Notes: generated by a model from the sequence alone, not told the origin. Positions 17,746 to 25,298 are shown, counted from the stretch's first letter. The stretch is 64,000 nt of DNA from Leucobacter sp. cx-42 (GCF_014529985.1 NZ_JACVMU010000005.1:1-64000), one strand, 5' to 3'. Program-made: numbers and translations.

Positions 17746-18615
17746 TTAACCCGTGAGGACGAAAAGCACCCGAGCCACCACGGCGAGAGCCAAGGGGACG
17801 GAGAAACAGAAGACTACGAACCACCGAAGCGGCGTTCCACCAAGACTTTCGCTCAAGACGAAAAAATCCCCACCATGTTGACGGTGAGTGAAAATTGTTT
17901 TCCCGCCGCTAAGGGTTAAAAAAATACCGAGCGAGAAGGCAACCGGCCCGGCAAGAAAAGGAAAAAAGAACAACCCAACTACCGCGACTGTCGCCACAAT
18001 GAGAAAACCAAGTGAACGGAGGGAGTCACCTTTCCACACGGTGAAAAGATGATTCCAAAGCCCAATGAGGCTGACGGCGTAAATAGCGACAATGATGAGG
18101 GCGGCGGCCGCCGGGCCGGGAGCTGTTCCACCTGTCATAAGCTCAGGCGGGGCGATTAAAAGAACAACACCCCCGAGCCACAGAGCGAGAGTTAGGAAAA
18201 TTCGAGCGGCGGGAAAAAATATGAAAAGCGTGGAGAGGGCCACAAAAATACCAAGAAGAACAAAAAGAATAAACGGGGTGTTCACTTTAGGGGTGACACT
18301 CAGAACAATAAGAGTCGGGCCGAGAGCAATTGGGCCTAGATACCCGCCAAAAGCGGTCACAATCGCGGCAATCCGAGAGTCCGTCGTCGTGAGACCAAAG
18401 ACTTCGGCTTCAGCCTCACGACGAAGAGTAATCCTTAAAGGAAGCGTTCCACCCACGGTGAGGGCGGCGAGCGAATGGCTCACTTCATGGACGATAGTCT
18501 CTACAACCTCAGGGAGACGCCTGAGTCGAGCGTTAAAAACTACTGCTGCTACGGCGAGGATGCCAAAAAGAGCATAAAGGATGACGGTAATAGGGGTGCT
18601 TAGTTCAAGATTCAT
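17746..18615 (-). CDS. M50-like membrane metalloprotease
   Basis: Encodes 289 aa with about seven hydrophobic segments. VETIVHEVSHSLAAL (about residues 39-53) carries the HExxH zinc motif inside a membrane helix, and FGGYLGP follows near residue 90, as in M50B site-2-protease relatives. Such enzymes cut substrates within the membrane. A second Asp-containing LDG-type motif is not clear, so activity is uncertain. The ATG at 18615 follows AAGGACCCC. The leader has CCGATACCTC and a TGAGG/CCTCA repeat. A substrate might be one of the element's membrane or signal-bearing proteins. Confidence 0.75.
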   Translation of the reverse strand: MNLELSTPITVILYALFGILAVAAVVFNARLRRLPEVVETIVHEVSHSLAALTVGGTLPLRITLRREAEAEVFGLTTTDSRIAAIVTAFGGYLGPIALGPTLIVLSVTPKVNTPFILFVLLGIFVALSTLFIFFPAARIFLTLALWLGGVVLLIAPPELMTGGTAPGPAAAALIIVAIYAVSLIGLWNHLFTVWKGDSLRSLGFLIVATVAVVGLFFFPFLAGPVAFSLGIFLTLSGGKTIFTHRQHGGDFFVLSESLGGTPLRWFVVFCFSVPLALAVVARVLFVLTG

Positions 18616-18755
18616 GTGGGGTCCTTCAGTATGAATTGAGGGGCCTGAATGGACACCTCATATAGAGGTATCGGTTCGTTTCGGGTGAACCAAGCAGAAT
18701 TAATGGAGGGGACGGAGATTTCTCTCACATCCCTTCACCAATCGAACCTGAAGGG

Positions 18756-19091
18756 TCAACGCCTACGGGCGAAAAGACCTCCACGTTTCTGAGTTCGCTC
18801 TTCTTGAAGCTGAGCCTTCAATTTCTCTACTTCGAGCTTCAACGCTTCAACAGCCTGTTCCGCCTTCTGAAGCGGTGAGAGTTCCAACGTGGATACTTTC
18901 TCAGCCGAGAGCCACCCGAGCTGAATCAAGACCACCACCGGGATACTCCACCCTGAGGATGTAATTTCGACGCCGAGCTGTTCAAGACGCGTTCGGTTGT
19001 AGCGGAAGCGACCTTCCGAGAAACCGGTTGCGGTCGCGGCTTGGGCGAGCGAGAGGGAAAGATTTTCAGTGGTGAGAGCAGTGACAGTCAT
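18756..19091 (-). CDS. Small HTH and coiled-coil DNA-binding protein
   Basis: Encodes 111 aa from the ATG at 19091 (GAAAGGAAC upstream). Residues about 10-60 (LSLAQAATATGFSEGRFRYNRTRLEQLGV) look like a MerR/excisionase-type winged helix that picks a promoter or att site. Residues about 68-100 form a Leu/Glu/Lys coiled coil, and the tail is basic (GGLFARRR). It is a candidate excisionase or regulator. The upstream region carries the GTCGGTGGTCC motif also seen before the second recombinase. Confidence 0.7.
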   Translation of the reverse strand: MTVTALTTENLSLSLAQAATATGFSEGRFRYNRTRLEQLGVEITSSGWSIPVVVLIQLGWLSAEKVSTLELSPLQKAEQAVEALKLEVEKLKAQLQEERTQKRGGLFARRR

Positions 19092-19191
19092 GAGCGGGTT
19101 CCTTTCAGAAGAGGAGAGTCCTTTGTAGGGGGTGGGTGTAGTTTCTCCCGGACCACCGACACTCACATAAGGCATCGTTTTGCCTCCCATT

Positions 19192-19581
19192 GCTAAACCT
19201 TATGCCTCCAAAGTCTCACAATGAGGCCGCAAACGCCCCCTAACGCCACTCTCAGGGGGTTTTGCGGCACGTATGGACCATTGGGTGCCCTAGATGATTT
19301 AATGCCCTCAGATGCGATTTTTTCTCATTTTTGCTGACAGAAGCATTTTTAACCCCTCCCCTACAAAAACACCCCTCAGCCTGAGGACTCATGAACAGGC
19401 GTTGAACCCCTCCCCTTCAGAATCAACGTATCGACGGAATTAGAGGGGACGAAAACGGAGAAGCTCTCTCATTTCTCGTCCCCTTAATTCCGTATACAAA
19501 ATCAACGGAATTACAGTCGGGACAAATTGGCCGATAACTAAGGTGACCGTCACTCGGCGGTCACTACAGAAAGGAACACAA
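19192..19581. other. Structured non-coding region, candidate origin or oriT
   Basis: No gene is supported here. The region holds a 43-nt hairpin (19226-19268, GCCGC/GCGGC and CCCCC/GGGGG arms), direct repeats AACCCCTCCCCT (19351 and 19405), and a 17-bp bulged inverted repeat (19435-19452 with 19476-19492, containing CGGAATTA and GGGGACGA). A third CGGAATTA/GGGAC copy lies near 19505-19522. It separates divergent genes for two DNA-binding proteins, as replication or transfer origins often do. Confidence 0.55.
19531..19581 (+). promoter_or_regulatory. Leader with CCGATAAC motif and GTGACCG inverted repeat
   Basis: CCGATAACTAAGG, then TGACCG and CGGTCA as an inverted repeat, then AGAAAGGAAC before the ATG. 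It is a near copy of the translocase gene leader on the other strand (13999-14050). Confidence 0.6.
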
Positions 19582-20463
19582 ATGTGTCGGTCAAAACAGC
19601 AGGGTGGACAAAGATGCCTCCCGCACTTGAAAGAAAAGCTCGGCCCCGCAGAGAGAAAAAGCGAGAGAGCGGTAGCCATGCTTGAACGAATCGAGCAGCA
19701 GCTTATGGACGACTCTTCACTCTCACCTCGCCAAAAGGAGAGGCTCGAAGAGAAGAAACAGGAAGCCAAAGCTTCGGTTGAGGGAGCACAATCATGGCTC
19801 AAAGAGCTGAAGAACCTGATAGAAGTGCGGGAAGCAGTTAAAGCAGAAAGGGAGCAGCGAGCAGCAGACAAACTCCAAGAAAAGGCTGACGCAGTTCAGG
19901 AGAGAGAAGAACACGGGCGGCGGAAAGCAGCGAACAGCGGTCAGACAAAACGCCCGTCACAGCGACTCGCCCTTACGGAGCTTGAGCTTGGCGACCTGAA
20001 GGCAGAAGCGAAAGCATCAGGCATGACGGCTACCGCATTCGTGGCGGGGCTGTTTAGCTCACCCCCTTCATACCGAAACGTCAGAGCTGAAGACGAAAAC
20101 GCGGGGCTATACAACCTCACAAGCGGTGAAGGTAGCGGAAAAGTGGGCAGAAAACCGGTGAGTAATAGAGCTTCCGTCGAGAACTCTCCAAATATCTCAA
20201 TGCGGGGAGAAGCTCTACTTCGAGCTGAAGCGGAGGCGAGAGTCTTCAAGCTCAGCCTCAGCGACCTCATCCGGAAAAGAATCATGAGGCAGGACCCCCG
20301 CGAACGCGGGCGTCACCTCGGAAAAATCTCTCAAGAAATAGCGGTGGCGGAATTCATCCAAAGCGAGAAAGCGTTAAAGAATGAAGCGACTGTTGAAGAC
20401 ATCGAAGCACACTACGAAGCTCTCATTCAGGAGGAGATGGAGGTCCTTCGCCAAGAGAAATGA
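19582..20463 (+). CDS. MCxxK...RCxxH protein with ribbon-helix-helix-like segments
   Basis: Encodes 293 aa from the ATG at 19582. It begins MCRSKQQGGQRCLPH, a Cys/Cys/His motif found at the start of several actinobacterial mobile-element proteins. Residues about 20-125 are a long charged coiled coil. Then two stretches resemble ribbon-helix-helix DNA-binding units: RLALTELELGDLKAEAKASG (about 142-161) and ALLRAEAEARVFKLSLSDLI (about 220-240). This fits a relaxosome or partition accessory protein. It shares its leader with the translocase gene and lies beside the structured region, so it may bind there. No relaxase catalytic motif is present. Confidence 0.75.
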   Translation: MCRSKQQGGQRCLPHLKEKLGPAERKSERAVAMLERIEQQLMDDSSLSPRQKERLEEKKQEAKASVEGAQSWLKELKNLIEVREAVKAEREQRAADKLQEKADAVQEREEHGRRKAANSGQTKRPSQRLALTELELGDLKAEAKASGMTATAFVAGLFSSPPSYRNVRAEDENAGLYNLTSGEGSGKVGRKPVSNRASVENSPNISMRGEALLRAEAEARVFKLSLSDLIRKRIMRQDPRERGRHLGKISQEIAVAEFIQSEKALKNEATVEDIEAHYEALIQEEMEVLRQEK

Positions 20464-20483
20464 GGCCCTCTTGTCTCAACACA

Positions 20484-20526
20484 GAAGAACCCCTACACCT
20501 AAAGTTACAAGGTGTAGGGGTTCTTC
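20484..20526. terminator. Bidirectional terminator
   Basis: A 16-bp stem (GAAGAACCCCTACACC and complement) between convergent genes. Confidence 0.85.
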
Positions 20527-20538
20527 TTTATGAGGCAG

Positions 20539-21306
20539 CTACTTCTCGACGGTCGAGAGTAGCTTCACGGCATCGAGCACGACAGCCTCAGAAACCACTA
20601 AATCTCGCAGCTCGGCGTCGTTGAGTTCACTCGCGGCCTTCAGCAGCTGAAGCGTCTCACTCAAATTCTCGACCTCCGGAAGAGCGATAGGGTCAGGATG
20701 CGGCCCTGTGCCTTGAGGGGCTTGTGCGAAGACGGCGTGAACAGCAGCAACGCCCGCAAATTCTTTCGCTGAAGCGGAAATTATTTCAAGCGATATTAGG
20801 TGGTCACCTTCTGAAGTAAGGTCCACACCGTCTACCTGAAATTCCTTCGACGCGTTTTCGACCGTCGAGTTGAGGTCAGCGAACGCTTCAGAGCCTTCGA
20901 CTATCACCATGCGACACTCAGGGTTGCCCCACGAAACGCTCTCGCCGCCTCCCGCTACCTGTGTGTGTGAGGTTTTCAGAGCATACAGGCTTTCAAGAGA
21001 CGGAGAGGAGGTGAGGTAAGTCATTCCATCTCCCTTCAAGCACGCGAACCGAGGAGCGTTCGTGAAGTCTTGGCGGACGGTGATGAGAGCTTCGATAGGT
21101 TTTTCTTCCACAACGGCGGGTTCGGCGGGTGGTGGCGTGACTTGTGCCGGGGTTGGAAGAGTTCTTAAAGCTAAAAAGAGAGCCAAAATGGTCAGAAGAA
21201 AAACGACAGCTACGGCGAAGAGAAGTCTCTTAATTGAAGTTTTCCTTGGCTCGCCCGGTGCGGAGTTTGGCGGCAGAGGCGGGAAATTAGGTGTTGGGGC
21301 AGTCAT
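20539..21306 (-). CDS. Single-pass membrane-anchored protein, unknown
   Basis: Encodes 255 aa from the ATG at 21306 (AAAGGAACC upstream). A short Pro-rich cytoplasmic N-terminus is followed by one membrane segment (about residues 27-48, LLFAVAVVFLLTILALFLAL), then a Pro-rich linker and an extracellular domain with two Cys. The linker PPPAEPAVVEE is identical to one in the element's surface protein (16204-17592), and about 35 bases of DNA are nearly the same, so a segment was duplicated or exchanged. Function unknown. Confidence 0.7.
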   Translation of the reverse strand: MTAPTPNFPPLPPNSAPGEPRKTSIKRLLFAVAVVFLLTILALFLALRTLPTPAQVTPPPAEPAVVEEKPIEALITVRQDFTNAPRFACLKGDGMTYLTSSPSLESLYALKTSHTQVAGGGESVSWGNPECRMVIVEGSEAFADLNSTVENASKEFQVDGVDLTSEGDHLISLEIISASAKEFAGVAAVHAVFAQAPQGTGPHPDPIALPEVENLSETLQLLKAASELNDAELRDLVVSEAVVLDAVKLLSTVEK

Positions 21307-21370
21307 GAGAGGGTTCCTTTTCGATAGAGATGATTGCCTCTCAAAGAGAGAGGCAACCGTAAATATCGGC
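21307..21370 (-). promoter_or_regulatory. Leader with CCGATATTTACGG motif and 9-bp hairpin
   Basis: The clearest example of the element's shared leader. In gene orientation: GCCGATATTTACGG, then TTGCCTCTC and GAGAGGCAA as a perfect inverted repeat with a 5-nt loop, then AAAGGAACC and the ATG. Similar motif-hairpin-ribosome-site orders precede most element genes. Confidence 0.6.
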
Positions 21371-21447
21371 ACTTCCTCGTGAGGCGGGTGAAAGCGGGCG
21401 GGGCACCCTCTTCGCCTTAGAGCAGCCCGGTCGAGAAAGCCTCTACT

Positions 21448-21471
21448 TTTGTCCCTACGCATTTCCGTATA
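21448..21471. repeat. Dispersed GTCCC/TTTCCGTATA repeat, copy 2
   Basis: TTTGTCCC-N5-ATTTCCGTATAAAT, followed by GAGACAAAA. It is nearly identical to the copy at 22580 and lies between a terminator and the next gene's promoter. Confidence 0.6.
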
Positions 21472-21486
21472 AATCACTTGAGACAA

Positions 21487-21534
21487 AAAGAACCCCCTCT
21501 CAAGATGCTGTCAGACCTTGAGAGGGGGTTCTTT
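21487..21534 (-). terminator. 18-bp perfect terminator stem
   Basis: AAAGAACCCCCTCTCAAG and its exact complement around a 12-nt loop, downstream of the genes at 21586-22456. Confidence 0.85.
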
Positions 21535-21585
21535 ATACCGAAGGACGGAGAAGCTCTATAGCGTCTCCACCCTTCAATATCGGCA

Positions 21586-21825
21586 TTATTTGGGGGTGCG
21601 GGACTTCAGTATTTCCTCCGCGAGAAAATGAAGCTCATGGAAGTTGTCGCTCGCTACACGCTCAAGAAGCTCACGTGGGCACCTCGGATTCTCCAAGACC
21701 GCTTCAAGGACTGTCATGAAAGAAGTTGAGTAACCCAAGTAGCGAAGAGCGTCTTTGGAAGCGGTCGGACTCTCAGCTATTTCAAGCTGTTCTATGAGGT
21801 CGAGTTGATGGATTGGTTTAGTCAT
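21586..21825 (-). CDS. Small repeat-fold (LRV-like) protein
   Basis: Encodes 79 aa from the ATG at 21825, with GGTAGGAG upstream and only 10 bases after the previous gene, so the two are an operon. Phrases such as AVLENPRCPRELLERVASDN match the leucine-rich-repeat-variant pattern of short helical repeats. It may bind its neighbour's product. Just after the stop lies another CCGATATT motif. Confidence 0.65.
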   Translation of the reverse strand: MTKPIHQLDLIEQLEIAESPTASKDALRYLGYSTSFMTVLEAVLENPRCPRELLERVASDNFHELHFLAEEILKSRTPK

Positions 21826-21835
21826 TCTCCTACCC

Positions 21836-22456
21836 TCACGCCGCTTCGCCGTAGGCTTCAAGCACCGAAGCAATTTCCGGTGAAATATGGGAACGGAGGC
21901 CAAGCGTTTGCTCCTCCGTGAGAGTCCACCCCTCAGGAAGAGTGAATCGCCCATCCTCAATCAGCAGTTCAAGAAGTTCGCAGAAGCGAGGGTGCTCGGC
22001 TATGTAGTGGAGCACGGATTTATCTCTCCGGTCTGAAAGCTCTCTCTCGGCCACCACCTTTAGGGCGGCGAGGCCACAGTTGGAGTGTCTCACAATGACT
22101 CGGCTAGCGGTGACGCCTTCAAGCCTTTGAGCTATAACGGTGAGGGCACCTTGCGGGGTTCTCTCGTTTGTGAGCAGGTGGAAGAACGTGAAAATACTTG
22201 TGTCCTCACGCTTAGCGAGGGTGAGCAGGTTCACTTCGTCGGTTTTCCGTGAGCGGGCGATTAGCATCTCTTGAGCCTCAGTCAAAGCTTGAAGAGGGTG
22301 AAGTCTCCATTCAGGAAGAGCGAGAGCCTCCTCGACCGTTCTTGGTTCCACCGTTTGGTAGCCGGTGTAGCCTTCACTTCCGCATTCCTCAGAATCCCAC
22401 TCAACAATCGTTGAGAGTTCTTGAGGGGTGAAGTTCGGGGTGATGATGTTTCTCAT
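21836..22456 (-). CDS. LRV/HEAT-like helical repeat protein
   Basis: Encodes 206 aa from the ATG at 22456 (CGAAGGAGA upstream). Its repeated helical phrases (TVIAQRLEGVTASRVIVRHSN, YIAEHPRFCELLELLIEDG) resemble leucine-rich repeat variants. It is one of several similar small proteins between 21.6 and 25.3 kb. The leader has the CCGTTAGGTATTA motif and a GCCGCTTT/AAAGCGGC repeat. Function unknown; protein-protein binding is the usual role of this fold. Confidence 0.65.
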   Translation of the reverse strand: MRNIITPNFTPQELSTIVEWDSEECGSEGYTGYQTVEPRTVEEALALPEWRLHPLQALTEAQEMLIARSRKTDEVNLLTLAKREDTSIFTFFHLLTNERTPQGALTVIAQRLEGVTASRVIVRHSNCGLAALKVVAERELSDRRDKSVLHYIAEHPRFCELLELLIEDGRFTLPEGWTLTEEQTLGLRSHISPEIASVLEAYGEAA

Positions 22457-22579
22457 TGTGTCTCCTTCGAGGTAGTAATTAACCGCCGCTTTTCTGAGAG
22501 CGGAAAGCGGCTTAATTAATACCTAACGGGGCGTCTCAGAAAGAGGCACAAAGAAGGACTTTTTAGGTTTTCGGGTGTA

Positions 22580-22603
22580 TTTGTCCCCACATATTTCCGT
22601 ATA
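22580..22603. repeat. Dispersed GTCCC/TTTCCGTATA repeat, copy 3
   Basis: TTTGTCCCCACAT then ATTTCCGTATA, followed by AATCAAGTGAGACAAAA. It differs from copy 2 at only a few bases over about 38. Confidence 0.6.
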
Positions 22604-22627
22604 AATCAAGTGAGACAAAACACAAAA

Positions 22628-22657
22628 CCGCCCCACTCAATTGTTCAAGTGGGGCGG
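22628..22657 (-). terminator. Terminator hairpin
   Basis: CCGCCCCACT and its complement, closed further by CAA/TTG pairs, downstream of the gene ending at 22701. Confidence 0.75.
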
Positions 22658-22700
22658 CGGGGAAGCCTAGATTATGTGAGGGGTTTAATCTATGCCTCTT

Positions 22701-23207
22701 CTACGCTTGTGGCTCAGCATAAAACGATTCAATTACAGCGTCGTAACATTCGCACTCGCCTCCGCATTCATCGAGTTCACTATGAAGCCATTTGTCAAGA
22801 TTCTCGACGAGATACTCGCTCAAAGCATTAGAAATTAACCTGTCATTCTCGACACCCTCAGCGAGGAGCTGGGTGGTGGTCTGAATTCCTTGAGTCATAT
22901 GGGTAGAGTTTGGGTGGATGCCGAGGTCATACATGGCATTTGGTGAAAGGTCACTTCTCTTCGCGATAGCTTCCCGAATAGCCTTACTCTCGGGTGTGTA
23001 AGGGGCGGCGGTCTTGAGAAGATACTTCAAGGACTCATTTGGAAAGGTTTCGTCTGAAATCTTCAGCAAGAAAGTTTCTGAAGAGCAAAGGTCCCCCCTT
23101 CGTAAGAACGCCTCTACCGAGGTCGGAGCGTAGCCTACCTCTTCGAGGAGTTGGAATGCGAAGAAGAGGTCGATGGTTTCATCGCTGAGCATTTCGTTTA
23201 TTGTCAT
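22701..23207 (-). CDS. Small acidic helical protein, unknown
   Basis: Encodes 168 aa from the ATG at 23207 (AAAGGAAAACAC upstream). It is helical, with one LRV-like phrase (EAIAKRSDLSPNAMYDLGIHPN). A Cys-rich acidic segment near the C-terminus (LDECGGECECYD) recalls the similar CGCEEHEEEGVDC segment of the next gene upstream, so the two may be related or share a metal-binding trait. The leader has a CCGTTAGATATAT motif. Confidence 0.65.
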   Translation of the reverse strand: MTINEMLSDETIDLFFAFQLLEEVGYAPTSVEAFLRRGDLCSSETFLLKISDETFPNESLKYLLKTAAPYTPESKAIREAIAKRSDLSPNAMYDLGIHPNSTHMTQGIQTTTQLLAEGVENDRLISNALSEYLVENLDKWLHSELDECGGECECYDAVIESFYAEPQA

Positions 23208-23379
23208 TGTGTTTTCCTTTGGTATTTAGTTTTGGTGGACTCCTCTCGATTCGATTGGTTGTCTGTTATATATCTAACGGCGTGTCTCACTACGAGACAC
23301 AAAAACGTTCTTTTGAGGTTTTCGGGACAAAGATACGGCTTCACTCAATCGTCGAGCGGAGCCTCTCCCGCGAAGGGCT

Positions 23380-23820
23380 TCACCGAACGATGGAATTGAA
23401 GATGAAATCGAACGCTTCCTCACTCAAATCGAGGTAGTCGAAATATCCACTCCTTGCTTCAATCTCACCCCAAATTGCCTCTACAGCGTCTTCATGAACC
23501 TCTTCATCACCACGGCAGTCCACGCCCTCCTCCTCGTGCTCCTCACAGCCACAGCTTCCGCTTTCCCACTCACCCAAGATGTAGTAGTAATAATCGTGAA
23601 ACGCATATTCAACGACGAAGTAGGGGGGATTTTCAGCCGAGTCCAAGCCAAGCTCAACTTCCTTCAGCATCACAAATACAGCTTCACAGACAACCTCACG
23701 AGGCAGCTTGTAAAGAACGTCGAGGGTATCAAAGTATGAGTATGAGAACGGGTCAATGTATTCTCTTTTTACTGTGGCGATGAGGTCGCGAACGGCTTTA
23801 TTAGTTGTTAATGCTTTCAA
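23380..23820 (-). CDS. Small acidic Cys-containing protein, unknown
   Basis: Encodes 146 aa from a TTG at 23820 with AAAGGAAAAAA upstream. It is strongly acidic, with an aromatic run (FHDYYYYILGEWES) and a Cys/His/Glu segment (GSCGCEEHEEEGVDC) that might bind metal. I recognise no family. A CACTATGAAATAG motif lies about 100 bases upstream. Confidence 0.6.
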   Translation of the reverse strand: MKALTTNKAVRDLIATVKREYIDPFSYSYFDTLDVLYKLPREVVCEAVFVMLKEVELGLDSAENPPYFVVEYAFHDYYYYILGEWESGSCGCEEHEEEGVDCRGDEEVHEDAVEAIWGEIEARSGYFDYLDLSEEAFDFIFNSIVR

Positions 23821-24009
23821 TTTTTTCCTTTTCTATTTCTGTGTGTATGAACTCCCTTCGCTCGGGATTTCGGATTTGAGGGGCCGGTTTGACCCTTCTA
23901 TTTCATAGTGACAGGTTTCGAGAATCCTCACGTTAAAACAGCGTTTTTGAGGCCTTTCGAGAAAACGCTTTTTCCAAGAACCGCAGAATCATGCGGTTTT
24001 GTCTCGGAT

Positions 24010-24045
24010 TTGTCCCTAGCGTTTATACGGAATTGAGGCCGGGAC
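24010..24045. repeat. Dispersed GTCCC/TTTCCGTATA repeat, copy 4 (inverted)
   Basis: Reads TTTGTCCCTAGCG, TTTATACGGAATTGAGG, CCGGGAC. On the minus strand it matches CGTCCC-N8-ATTCCGTATAAA-N-GACAAA. The 339-base gap holding it also contains the next gene's promoter region and a terminator but no supported gene. Confidence 0.5.
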
Positions 24046-24106
24046 GGAAGCGGAGAAGAGAACGACCGGGCCGCGAAGAAGCTCCATCGCGGCTCTATAG
24101 CCCACT

Positions 24107-24154
24107 AACGCGTGAGCGGTGTAGAAGTTCAATCCTCTACACCGCTCACGCGTT
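24107..24154 (-). terminator. 18-bp perfect terminator stem
   Basis: AACGCGTGAGCGGTGTAG and its exact complement around a 12-nt loop, directly after the stop at 24160. Confidence 0.85.
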
Positions 24155-24159
24155 CGGGG

Positions 24160-24609
24160 TTAGGCGTCTGTTGGTTGAACCCATCCCACGATTTCGACCC
24201 CTTCGGGCCATGCCCACAAGTCAGGCATAAAGTTCAATAAGTCCAAGGCGTTGGCGGCTTCAAGGTTTGGAGTTACCCCGCAGCGGAGGAGCATGCTCAT
24301 GAGGGCGTTGTGGTAGTCCGGCCTTTTCTGTGCCGCAGCTCGGACAGCTTCAGATTCATCAAGGGAGAGAGCGACAAGAACGTCCGCATCTAAAGCGGGC
24401 CGGGCAGCGACAGTCAGTCGCACGTCAACGCTTCGGTCTTGAGCGAGGAGCAGGAGGTTTTCACGAGTCAGCCCCGCGTTCCCGGCGAGCATCATCATCA
24501 CTTCAGGTTCATCACCGATGAGAGCGTTTTGTTGTTCGCTCGTGAGAGTGGCTTGAGCGGCTGCTTCGATGCGGTCTTCAAGGTTGGTCGAGCTAATAAG
24601 AGTATTCAT
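24160..24609 (-). CDS. LRV-like repeat protein
   Basis: Encodes 149 aa. The phrases MMLAGNAGLTRENLLLLAQD, VDVRLTVAARPALDADVLVA and SEAVRAAAQKRPDY are textbook leucine-rich-repeat-variant units. I chose the ATG at 24609 because a TATAAT box with an upstream TTGAGT (16-bp spacing) lies at about 24646-24651; earlier ATGs would overlap that promoter. The promoter includes the GTGTCGGTGGT word also found before the second recombinase and the HTH gene. Function unknown. Confidence 0.7.
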   Translation of the reverse strand: MNTLISSTNLEDRIEAAAQATLTSEQQNALIGDEPEVMMMLAGNAGLTRENLLLLAQDRSVDVRLTVAARPALDADVLVALSLDESEAVRAAAQKRPDYHNALMSMLLRCGVTPNLEAANALDLLNFMPDLWAWPEGVEIVGWVQPTDA

Positions 24610-24670
24610 GATGGGATTCCATCCCTGTGCGTGTAACGGGTTGCTCATTATAGGCATCCACCACCGACAC

Positions 24671-25255
24671 TCAACCTTCGAGTGTTCTCGCTTGAACGCA
24701 CCTGTCTACCCATGGGGAGCAATCGTCTTCGGGGTGGTCGCATTCGCCAAGCCCGTTTTCGAGTCGCCATAGTCGGTCCATAGTTTCCGGGGTGGCGAGG
24801 TTTTCCGGCAGGTGCGGGCGAGAAGAAGGCATCGCACCTGTGAGGGCGTGGTGGGTGAGGAACGCTGTCGCTTGGTCGGCTTCGGTTTCACCATAGCGGG
24901 TCACCGTTTCGAGCATGTAGGTGGAGGCGTGAGCTGAGGCGAGGGCGGCTTCCCGCACTGTTTCGTCTTCATCACTCATGAGCGGGTAGAGCGTTTCAGT
25001 ATCTCGTGAGCATGTCGCTACACGAAGCCTCACAGCGGGGAAATCGTGTTGTGCGAGAGCTTGTTGAGTTTCTCTGCTGACGACGGGGTTTCTGAGGGCG
25101 GTTTCAATAAGCTCAAGAAGGGCCGGGGGGTATTCGTCTTCATTGAGCTTTGTAGTCCACACGCCACTGTTTCGGAGAACATTGTCGAGTGCTTCGGGAG
25201 AAGACGCTTCACGAGCATAGGCCGTGTGTGGGTGTAAGTCCGAAGCCATATTCAT
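24671..25255 (-). CDS. LRV/HEAT-like repeat protein
   Basis: Encodes 194 aa. Helical repeats include LIETALRNPVVSRETQQALA, PAVRLRVATCSRDTETLYPL and ETVREAALASAHASTYMLET, close in style to the next gene downstream. A dispersed repeat copy lies only a few bases before the ATG, so that repeat may hold its promoter. An ATG at 25249 is an alternative. Function unknown. Confidence 0.7.
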   Translation of the reverse strand: MNMASDLHPHTAYAREASSPEALDNVLRNSGVWTTKLNEDEYPPALLELIETALRNPVVSRETQQALAQHDFPAVRLRVATCSRDTETLYPLMSDEDETVREAALASAHASTYMLETVTRYGETEADQATAFLTHHALTGAMPSSRPHLPENLATPETMDRLWRLENGLGECDHPEDDCSPWVDRCVQARTLEG

Positions 25256-25259
25256 CCCG

Positions 25260-25285
25260 TTTCTGTCCTCAAACGTTTCCGTATA
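25260..25285. repeat. Dispersed GTCCC/TTTCCGTATA repeat, copy 5
   Basis: TTTCTGTCCTCAAAC then GTTTCCGTATATTT. It lies directly before the start of the repeat-protein gene and after the terminator of the next one. Confidence 0.5.
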
Positions 25286-25298
25286 TTTCTTTCAGAAT

